Assembly (NCBI GenBank): GCA_019090845.1
Contig: JAHRVD010000174.1
Coordinates: 1 to 14,569, forward strand
Direction: 5' to 3'
Source of the DNA: Marinosulfonomonas sp.
GTDB taxonomy: Bacteria > Pseudomonadota > Alphaproteobacteria > Rhodobacterales > Rhodobacteraceae
Length of the DNA: 14,569 bases
In this document: piece by piece, positions 8,034 to 13,942 of the stretch
How positions within the stretch are numbered: the stretch's first letter is position 1
Layout: each line of letters begins with the position of its first letter
The notes under the pieces: generated by a model
What the model saw: only the letters and a program-made list of their open reading frames with translations
What the model was told of the DNA's origin: nothing
The model's database searches: none
Translations under genes and position numbers: made by a program

Positions 8034-9274
8034 ACCAGGCGCCAGAATTGGAGCAGTTGGACAAACTGTTGTCCGACGGCCAGCTACCCAAGGACGCCGC
8101 ACAAATGGGCGCGCGGCTGCTCAAACGAATTAATACACCGGTCCGCGTGGCTATATTTGGTTTGCCACAAAGCGGGAAATCCTCGCTCTTGAATTTTCTT
8201 GCGGGTGAACAACTGGTGCCTGAAAATATCCCAATCCCGACACTTGAACTGTTGTGGGGAGAGAATGAAAGTATGAGCCTGACTTTACAGGACGGCACGA
8301 CCCAGAACAGCAACACAATTGCGCTGGCAAAAGCTGCTGGTCAGAATCCTGCATTTGTGACAATCAAAATGCCGGCTCCAATTCTCAAAAGCATCTCGAT
8401 GCTAGAAGTTGTTTCGGACGGTTCTGCCAACGATCTGACGGCGTCGCTTGACTGGGCAACACGCCGCACGGACCTTGCTCTGTGGTGCACTCAGGAATTT
8501 TCAATAATCGAACAAAACCTGTGGTCACGCGTGCCGGACGCGATAAAAGATCACAGTTTTCTGGTTCTGACCAAAGCAGATATTATGTCATCTGATGGGG
8601 TGCTATCCGATAAAGTTTCAGAACTGCAATCCATCGCCGCCAACGAATTTCGCAGTATATTTCCCATCGCGACGCTTCAGGCCAGTGCGGCGGCCTTGCC
8701 AGATGGGTCGGCGGATGAAGTGACGTCAAACGCAAGCGGTGGGAAAGCTCTGCACAAAGCTTTGTTACGTCAGGTTGAGGATGGGCGTCAGGCCGACTTG
8801 GGCAGCGTTTTGATATTTCTCAACCGCTATGCACCCAAAGGCAAAAAATCGCCGAAACCAGCCGCGTCAACTCCAACCGCGATTCCGGCCAGCCCCGAAC
8901 CATTGCCTGCACCGCTCATGCCTGAAGTGGAATCAGTTGGTGATCCAACCGTCAACTTGGAAAAAAGATGGCCCGATGCGCTGCAGTATCTCATTGATCG
9001 TGGCAGCGATTTATCACGGGCTGTAGCAGATAATGAAACAAACGACGCGGCCGTCGTTCTACATCATTGCGCAGCCACAGCCGACCAATTGGCAGAAACA
9101 TTTGAAGACGAAACAACTATCGAACCCGAATTCGCCGACCTGCAAGAAAACATCCTTGAAACCGCCGGGATGATTTTACTGTTGAATCTGGAAAACGAAG
9201 AGGGGCCTGCGGCCGATGCCGTTACACTGCTATTGCAGTTGCGAAAGGGAATGGAAGAAAAACTTGCCGCGTAA
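8030..9274 (+). CDS. GTPase A: P-loop GTPase-like protein with degenerate switch II and helical C-terminus
   Basis: 414 residues; ATG overlaps the PP2C stop (ATGA), with AAGGGA 9 nt upstream. The P-loop is clear: GLPQSGKSSLLNFL (44-57), with SGKSS as in dynamin/Era-like GTPases. The G4 motif is TKAD (181-184). The G3 position, where DxPG is expected, instead reads EVVSDGSAND (126-135), so the catalytic switch II is lost or changed. The segment around G4 (LALWCTQEF ... FLVLTKAD) matches GTPase B (VLWCSHATQ ... LLLLTRFD), and the following FRSIFP/GLFAGLFP and SGGKALHKALL/SGAETFAKSFV segments align too, so the two are paralogues. Residues 268-309 form a Pro/Ala linker and 310-414 a helical domain absent from GTPase B. 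It could be a pseudo-GTPase partner of the dynamin-like protein. No membrane helix seen. Confidence 0.85.
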   Translation: MNQAPELEQLDKLLSDGQLPKDAAQMGARLLKRINTPVRVAIFGLPQSGKSSLLNFLAGEQLVPENIPIPTLELLWGENESMSLTLQDGTTQNSNTIALAKAAGQNPAFVTIKMPAPILKSISMLEVVSDGSANDLTASLDWATRRTDLALWCTQEFSIIEQNLWSRVPDAIKDHSFLVLTKADIMSSDGVLSDKVSELQSIAANEFRSIFPIATLQASAAALPDGSADEVTSNASGGKALHKALLRQVEDGRQADLGSVLIFLNRYAPKGKKSPKPAASTPTAIPASPEPLPAPLMPEVESVGDPTVNLEKRWPDALQYLIDRGSDLSRAVADNETNDAAVVLHHCAATADQLAETFEDETTIEPEFADLQENILETAGMILLLNLENEEGPAADAVTLLLQLRKGMEEKLAA

Positions 9275-9297
9275 ATTGCAAACGGTTTACGCAATTT
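9273..9297 (+). repeat. Inverted repeat at the GTPase A stop codon
   Basis: AAATTGC (9273-9279) and GCAATTT (9291-9297) are perfect 7-bp arms around an 11-base loop, beginning within the TAA stop. There is no following T run. It may form a weak 3' hairpin or be an operator; function is unproven. Confidence 0.4.
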
Positions 9298-9352
9298 CGC
9301 CAAATATCTGCCTCAAATTTACCATCATACCAGCGATAAATAGAAGGAATTG

Positions 9353-9372
9353 ATCCCCTGACGGGGGTTTGT
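9353..9372 (+). terminator. Possible Rho-independent terminator after GTPase A
   Basis: A compact hairpin, ATCCCC-TGAC-GGGGGT (four G-C pairs plus one G-T and one A-T, four-base loop), is followed by TTGTT. The stem is short and the T tract is interrupted, so termination would be modest. Its place between the coupled kinase-to-GTPase A block and the dynamin gene fits an operon boundary. Confidence 0.35.
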
Positions 9373-9389
9373 TCAAGATTTGTGAACAA
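9369..9389. promoter_or_regulatory. Dyad TTGTTCA-N7-TGAACAA upstream of the dynamin gene
   Basis: Perfect 7-bp inverted arms at 9369-9375 and 9383-9389 with a 7-base spacer, 64 bp before the dynamin-family start. The 21-bp size and symmetry suit a dimeric repressor or activator site. No convincing sigma-70 promoter could be placed around it, so the operator role is inference. Confidence 0.4.
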
Positions 9390-9429
9390 TCCCAAGATGC
9401 CGTTCGTTTCGGGCGAAGGTTGCGGGGAG

Positions 9430-9456
9430 ATGTTAGCTAACGCGAGAAAAAAATGA
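9430..9456 (+). other. Eight-codon leader ORF overlapping the dynamin-family start
   Basis: ATG at 9430 opens MLANARKK and stops at a TGA overlapping the dynamin ATG as ATGA. GGGGAG lies directly against its ATG, too close for good initiation. It might couple translation to a main start that has only a weak ribosome-binding site, or be chance. Confidence 0.2.
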
Positions 9457-11528
9457 ACGCTGAGACCAGTTTTGCACCCAACGGTGATGATAATTCACCA
9501 GGTAGCACGCGACTTCTTGGAATTGGGTCTTCGCGGCTGGATAGCTTTATTGAAAAGCTGAAAAACTTGGATTCATCACTAGAGAAACTTGCGGAATTCG
9601 GCGACGAAAAAACCGTCGCCACCGCGAAGCGTTATCAGCAACGCCTTGCCGATATAGAACCGAGTATTACGATGATCGGCCAGGTGAAGGCTGGAAAAAC
9701 CTCGTTGGTCAACGCGATGGTTGGCTGGCCAGACCTGTTGCCCGCCGACGTAAACCCATGGACCTCTGTGGTAACATCACTGCATATCTCGCCCCAGGAG
9801 CGGGCCGAAGGCAACAACGCGGTTTTCAAATTTTTCGACCAAAAAGAATGGAACCGCCTGCTGAACAAGGGGGGGCGGATCGGCGAACTGGCCAGCCGCG
9901 CCGGTGCCGATGAAGAGCTTGAGAATGTTCGCGAGCAGATTGAACAAATGCGCGAAAAATCCCGTTCAAGGCTGGGTCGAAAGTTTGAGTTGTTGCTTGG
10001 TCAGGAACATGACTACGGATATTTCGATCAGGAACTTATCGAGCGGTATGTCTGTCTTGGCGACGATTTTGACGATGACGACGACGAAATACAGGCCGCT
10101 GAGACGCAGGGCCGGTTCGCAGACATTACGAAATCTGCCGATCTGTTTCTGCACCGCCCGGAAATGCCGATCAAGCTGTGCATTCGCGACACACCGGGCG
10201 TCAACGACACATTTATGATGCGCGAACAGATCACAATTCGGGCGATCCGGGAAAGTCGTATCTGCGTTATGGTCTTGTCAGCTCATCAGGCGCTGTCGTC
10301 GGTTGATATGGCTCTGATACGGTTGATTTCAAACATCAAATCCCGCGAAGTAATTATTTTCGTCAATCGGATTGACGAACTTTCCGATCCTGCAGTTCAG
10401 GTTCCCGAAATACGCGAAAGCATCAGAGAAACCCTGAAAAATCATCAGGGACCGACTGATGCTCAGATTATCTTCGGTAGCGCATATTGGGCGAACCGGG
10501 CCCTGACCGGATCTTTGGACGACCTGTCAAAAGACAGCGCCCTGGCTTTGTTCAATTGGGCAGAGAACGAACTGGAATGTATCCCGAACCAGCAGTCTCC
10601 GGCGGATATGATATGGGAACTTTCCGGCCTTCCGGCCCTGTTTCGTGCTCTATACGAGCGCATCGCAGAAGGTGTTGGTCAGGAAGCCATAGACAAAGTC
10701 GCTCGCAGCGCAATTAACCTTACCAACGGTCTGCACGCCACTAATCAGATCATCACATCACAGTTGGACATCAAGTCGCTGGACCACGTGAACAAGGAAG
10801 GTATCGAAAGCAATCTAAACCAGATCGAAGCGCAGACATTGCGCCAGTTGCAGGACGAATATGCAAAACTGACAGACGGCCTTTGCTCGCGGATTGACCG
10901 ATCACACCGCAGTTTTCTGGAACGGGCGACGGCCTCGCTTATCAGTCACCTTGAAAAGAACGGCGAAGATTCCGTCTGGCAATATAATCCTATGGGTTTG
11001 CGCGTCCTGTTGCGCTCGGCTTACCAAATATATGGTGCCCGCGCACAGGGATCAGCTCAGAAAATTTTTGAATTGGCAGCCACCGAAATTTGCGATGTTT
11101 ATGGGCGCACTTTTGGAAATTCGGGTGCCACTTTTGCCATTGAAGCACCCCAGCCACCTCGCATACCGCCACCTGTGTTTTTGGGTCAGACCATTGCTCT
11201 GGATCTGCAAGGCAGTTGGTGGAAAAGCTGGTGGAAGCGGCGCCGGGGATACCAAGCGTTCGCCTCAAACTTCTATAGCATGATCATGGAAGAAACCGAC
11301 CCGATCGTGAATGAATTAAAACAAGTTCAGGCGACGACTATTCGGGACGACGCAGTGGCGATTTTACGTGAATTTCTGTCCGATCAACGCACGATCCTGT
11401 TGGATGCGGTTGAAAAGGCAGAATCCAGCCCAGAAGATTTGCAGGATATGTTGGGCGACCAGGACTATCAGGACCGCCAACAATTAGTTGAAGCCACGCT
11501 TTCTAGTCTGAACACACATGTCGCTTGA
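9453..11528 (+). CDS. Dynamin-family (bacterial dynamin-like) large GTPase
   Basis: 691 residues, typical of bacterial dynamin-like proteins, which bind GTP, oligomerise and remodel or tether membranes. G motifs: G1 GQVKAGKTS (76-84), a likely G2 Thr at 104 (NPWTSVVTS), G3 RDTPGVND (245-252), G4 NRID (305-308, Arg in place of Lys). An insertion between G2 and G3 (about 120-235) carries helices and a run of acidic residues (DDFDDDDDE, 204-212). The C-terminal half (about 395-691) is mostly helical, as expected for the stalk/neck. A striking SWWKSWWKRRRG at 588-599 is a good candidate membrane-contact patch. There is no transmembrane segment. The start has only a weak ribosome-binding site (GCGAG). 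It begins a second transcription or translation block 178 bp after GTPase A and is followed 21 bp later by GTPase B. Family call is strong; cellular role unknown. Confidence 0.88.
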   Translation: MNAETSFAPNGDDNSPGSTRLLGIGSSRLDSFIEKLKNLDSSLEKLAEFGDEKTVATAKRYQQRLADIEPSITMIGQVKAGKTSLVNAMVGWPDLLPADVNPWTSVVTSLHISPQERAEGNNAVFKFFDQKEWNRLLNKGGRIGELASRAGADEELENVREQIEQMREKSRSRLGRKFELLLGQEHDYGYFDQELIERYVCLGDDFDDDDDEIQAAETQGRFADITKSADLFLHRPEMPIKLCIRDTPGVNDTFMMREQITIRAIRESRICVMVLSAHQALSSVDMALIRLISNIKSREVIIFVNRIDELSDPAVQVPEIRESIRETLKNHQGPTDAQIIFGSAYWANRALTGSLDDLSKDSALALFNWAENELECIPNQQSPADMIWELSGLPALFRALYERIAEGVGQEAIDKVARSAINLTNGLHATNQIITSQLDIKSLDHVNKEGIESNLNQIEAQTLRQLQDEYAKLTDGLCSRIDRSHRSFLERATASLISHLEKNGEDSVWQYNPMGLRVLLRSAYQIYGARAQGSAQKIFELAATEICDVYGRTFGNSGATFAIEAPQPPRIPPPVFLGQTIALDLQGSWWKSWWKRRRGYQAFASNFYSMIMEETDPIVNELKQVQATTIRDDAVAILREFLSDQRTILLDAVEKAESSPEDLQDMLGDQDYQDRQQLVEATLSSLNTHVA
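11214..11249 (+). other. Segment encoding the aromatic-basic patch SWWKSWWKRRRG
   Basis: Codes for dynamin-family residues 588-599: four Trp and five Lys/Arg in twelve residues, following a proline-rich stretch. Trp at bilayer interfaces with adjacent basic residues is the expected chemistry of a membrane-binding paddle; the assignment is inferred, not shown. Confidence 0.5.
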
Positions 11529-11549
11529 ACAACAAAGAGGTTCCCAGCA

Positions 11550-12524
11550 ATGACAAATTTGGAAGTGCCATCGCATCAGGGCGACAATCAAATTGCACGC
11601 AAACCGCGCATTGCTATCATGGGCGAATTCAGCGCCGGCAAAAGCACGCTGTCTAATCTGCTGATTGGGTCAAACCCTTTGCCGGTGAAAGTTACTGCCA
11701 CTCAGCTTCCGCCTGTTTGGATTTCTTTTGGCGACGGGGATGCAATTCGCGAAGATCTGGACGGCAACGAAAGCCCCGTCGATCTGGCTGACATTGACAA
11801 TATCGTGCTGGAACAAACCCGCTGCATCCGAATCTTTCTGGAAAGCGACATACTGGAACTTTGTGATCTGATCGATATGCCGGGCATTTCTGATCCGAAT
11901 ATGGCGTCGGATGTCTGGGAACGAATGATCGGTCATGCGGACGGCGTTTTATGGTGCTCCCATGCGACACAGGCCTGGCGCCAGAGCGAGGCGGCTGTTT
12001 GGAAGTCGTTGCCCGAACAACTGCATGAAAACAGCCTTCTGCTGCTGACTCGATTTGACAAAATTTTAACGGATATTGACCGCCGTAAAGTTGTCAAACG
12101 GGTTCAGCGCGAAACTAAAGGGCTGTTCGCTGGCCTCTTCCCGATGTCGTTGACACAGGCCGTGGAAGCCAAGGAGGATCGCGTTCTATGGGAACACAGC
12201 GGCGCTGAAACCTTCGCAAAAAGCTTTGTCGGCTTGTTGCAGAAATTGTCGGGTCCTCTTGGTTATTCTGACATAAGGCCAGTGCGCAAACCGGCCGAAA
12301 TCCACGACATCGCACAAGAGCATAAAGTGTTCCGACTGGATCAGGCCGTCACACAAATTCCCGAGGCACCGGTAAAGATCATGCCAACCCGGGTCACAGT
12401 GGCCTCTGGTGGGCGACGCATCGCCAAACGCCCGGAACGGGCAAGCGACGAAAGCTGGAAAGATGCCACTCTTAGTCCCGATCAAGGTTCGGTTGCCCTG
12501 GAAGGTGAACGTGACCCTTCCTAA
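11550..12524 (+). CDS. GTPase B: dynamin-superfamily-like P-loop GTPase
   Basis: 324 residues; ATG 11550 preceded by AAAGAGG with a 9-nt spacer, 21 bp after the dynamin-family gene, so probably co-transcribed with it. G1 is GEFSAGKSTL (25-34), G2 probably T51 in KVTATQLPP, G3 DMPGISD (109-115) and G4 TRFD (167-170, with Arg instead of Lys). Unlike GTPase A the switch II is intact, so GTP hydrolysis is plausible. A distinctive LWCSHATQAWRQSE stretch (134-147) between G3 and G4 recurs as LWCTQEFS in GTPase A. The core ends about residue 235 and is followed by a basic, probably disordered tail without the helical domain of GTPase A. It lacks the long stalk of true dynamins, so it is more likely a partner or regulator than a self-assembling dynamin. 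Confidence 0.85.
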   Translation: MTNLEVPSHQGDNQIARKPRIAIMGEFSAGKSTLSNLLIGSNPLPVKVTATQLPPVWISFGDGDAIREDLDGNESPVDLADIDNIVLEQTRCIRIFLESDILELCDLIDMPGISDPNMASDVWERMIGHADGVLWCSHATQAWRQSEAAVWKSLPEQLHENSLLLLTRFDKILTDIDRRKVVKRVQRETKGLFAGLFPMSLTQAVEAKEDRVLWEHSGAETFAKSFVGLLQKLSGPLGYSDIRPVRKPAEIHDIAQEHKVFRLDQAVTQIPEAPVKIMPTRVTVASGGRRIAKRPERASDESWKDATLSPDQGSVALEGERDPS

Positions 12525-12610
12525 TTTGTGGTTGCTGAGCGGTTTGAAAGAGCCGCAGAAACCATCCTGAAATCGGCAGTTCGAACCCAAATAACCACAC
12601 TCTGAGAATA

Positions 12611-12626
12611 ACGCCGATTGTGGCGT
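12611..12626 (+). other. Small hairpin ACGCC-GATTGT-GGCGT
   Basis: A five-base-pair, GC-rich stem with a six-base loop, 87 bp after the GTPase B stop. There is no T run after it, so it is at best a weak transcript-end or processing structure. Confidence 0.3.
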
Positions 12627-12637
12627 CAACTCTGCTC

Positions 12638-12667
12638 TTTCAAGTGATAGGTCCAGTCTGGTAATAT
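12638..12667 (+). promoter_or_regulatory. Candidate promoter of the Roadblock-like gene pair
   Basis: A good -10 match TAATAT (12662-12667) lies 18 bp after a weak -35 TTTCAA (12638-12643), about 28 bp before the Roadblock start. It suggests a separate transcript for the last two module genes, though read-through from GTPase B is not excluded. Confidence 0.3.
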
Positions 12668-12694
12668 TGTCTGGAATTATATCAGAGTGTCCCA

Positions 12695-13081
12695 ATGTCG
12701 ACTTTGGATCAAATGGATGAACTGCGGGACGGGTTTCCCGGTTGCCGTGCGGTTGCGCTGGCAGATATGTCCTCGGGCATCGTATTGTGCGTCAGCGAAA
12801 TCGAAAAACACCCGCAAGAGCGACTGGATGCGTTATGCGCCACTGCAAACGAGTTATTTAACACAGCGGCAGCGGGAAAAGTGTTTGGCGCTCTAAAAAA
12901 CGGCGAAAATGCCAACCCAGACCAGGGAATGACTATCACGCCATCTGAAACCTGCATATTTTTGCGCTCACCAGCCGACCCGATGGAATCTTTGGTTGCT
13001 ATTTGCAATACTGATGTGGATGTCACGCTATTCACACAATCTGCGCGCCGAACTTTTGATAAGATCGCGGCAGAAGAATGA
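12695..13081 (+). CDS. Roadblock/LC7-like protein
   Basis: 128 residues. The order of predicted elements matches the Roadblock/LC7 fold: helix (about 1-12), two strands around a turn (CRAVALADMSSGIVLCVSE, 17-35), a long helix (40-58), then strands SETCIFLRS (84-92) and SLVAICNTD (99-107) and a final helix (111-125). ALADMSSGIVL is the usual aliphatic-Asp-x-x-Gly beta hairpin of the family. Family members such as MglB bind and stimulate small GTPases, while others are scaffolds; here the neighbouring GTPases are the natural candidates (inference). The start ATG has only a weak upstream purine stretch. Remote-fold call by pattern, so moderately confident; no catalytic residues are expected. Confidence 0.6.
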   Translation: MSTLDQMDELRDGFPGCRAVALADMSSGIVLCVSEIEKHPQERLDALCATANELFNTAAAGKVFGALKNGENANPDQGMTITPSETCIFLRSPADPMESLVAICNTDVDVTLFTQSARRTFDKIAAEE

Positions 13082-13118
13082 GGTGTAAGAAAAAGCCGGG
13101 CGGGATGGGGTTGATGCC

Positions 13119-13922
13119 GTGAACGACACTCGAAGAATGCAGGAAAAGCTGGTCAAACTCGCGACCGCCAAAAAGCCTATTGGGCTCAGCGGACACGAAA
13201 TTTCAGCGCCCGACAAAGACGGGGTTATGCTGGGCATTCTCAATGAAATTGACGAGACCGTGATGGCCAGATTGTTGGTCTTTCGCAACGGTGCTGGCAA
13301 AACTATCGAATTGGAAGTCGCCAACCGCCGCCTGCTGCGCGTCGCTGACACAAGCACCCAGACAATGGCAGACACCACGCTGCCCGGGCAGGTGTTTACG
13401 GAATCCGGTGGCCCATTGGTGGAAGCGTTGTGGGAGGCTTTCGACAAGTTTCTGTCAGCAGGTGAAGAGGTGTTTGTGCAATCCAACAAACTGGAACAAG
13501 CACCGGACCCGACGATGATCGGTTGCGCAAGCGAAACATTGGCGCAAATTTGGTCACTTGATCTGTATCCATCGCCTGAAACTGAAAGTGCAGGTTTGAT
13601 GGGAAAATTCATCGCTACATGCACAGACATTGCAACGGCATGGGTGCTGTTTGAAAACGGCACTGTCGAGCAAACCAGTGGGCCGGAAGATCAGGTTGAA
13701 CGGCTGGTAAAAATTGTCGACGGGACGCTCGCAGAATTTGACGCCGGCCTGAATAAACATATGCAGGGGTCCGAGGCTACACGTTGTGTGACCCTTGGTC
13801 CGCAAGGCGAAACAGGCGATGTTGTTCTTTATGCAAAAACGATGACGTCGGGTGCATTGATGGTTCTGCCCGGCGCGCAGCTGACGGACGTCATTTCCAA
13901 ATGGCGAGGCCTACAGGAATAG
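13119..13922 (+). CDS. Uncharacterised 267-residue protein with a possible C-terminal Roadblock-like domain, GTG start
   Basis: I do not recognise the full-length family. The start is GTG at 13119 with GGATGGGG 8 nt upstream; ATG 13137 is an alternative. Residues 20-75 look beta-rich (GVMLGILNEIDE, ARLLVFRNGAG, TIELEVANRRLLRV). Residues 98-150 are mainly helical. Residues 170-265 follow a Roadblock-like order: two strands (TAWVLFENGTVEQ), a long helix (about 190-213), three strands (TRCVTLGP, GDVVLYAK, GALMVLPG) and a last helix (253-264). This parallels the 128-residue protein encoded 37 bp upstream, so the pair may be heterodimeric regulators. The GAGKT at 58-62 is not a Walker A motif. No signal peptide or membrane helix. 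It ends 20 bp from the convergent Mrp gene. Function unknown. Confidence 0.75.
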   Translation: MNDTRRMQEKLVKLATAKKPIGLSGHEISAPDKDGVMLGILNEIDETVMARLLVFRNGAGKTIELEVANRRLLRVADTSTQTMADTTLPGQVFTESGGPLVEALWEAFDKFLSAGEEVFVQSNKLEQAPDPTMIGCASETLAQIWSLDLYPSPETESAGLMGKFIATCTDIATAWVLFENGTVEQTSGPEDQVERLVKIVDGTLAEFDAGLNKHMQGSEATRCVTLGPQGETGDVVLYAKTMTSGALMVLPGAQLTDVISKWRGLQE

Positions 13923-13942
13923 CAAACCGATGTATTAACGCG

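Larger units (their letters stand above)
12597..12690. repeat. 9-bp perfect inverted repeat in the gap before the Roadblock gene
   Basis: ACACTCTGA (12597-12605) is the exact reverse complement of TCAGAGTGT (12682-12690), which ends 4 bp before the Roadblock start. Arms are 76 bases apart, bracketing the candidate promoter. It could sequester the translation start in mRNA or be paired binding sites; the sequence differs from the repeat upstream of the kinase. Confidence 0.45.

Noticed and set aside
13290..13304. GAGKT as a Walker A P-loop in the 267-residue protein
   Set aside because: The required Gly four residues before GKT is absent (FRNGAGKT), and no switch or Walker B motif follows.
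13028..13663. 211-codon minus-strand open frame
   Set aside because: It is antisense to the 3' end of the Roadblock gene and most of the 267-residue gene; its Ser-rich translation has no family features, while the plus-strand frames have good starts and fold-like patterns.
4521..13922. Module as a low-GC horizontally acquired island
   Set aside because: Hand counts of single 60-base lines gave 29 G/C at 6001-6060 and 7801-7860 against 35 at 781-840 and 34 at 2401-2460, but 35 at 10081-10140 and 32 at 11761-11820, so the contrast is not consistent. No integrase, tRNA or attachment repeat was seen.
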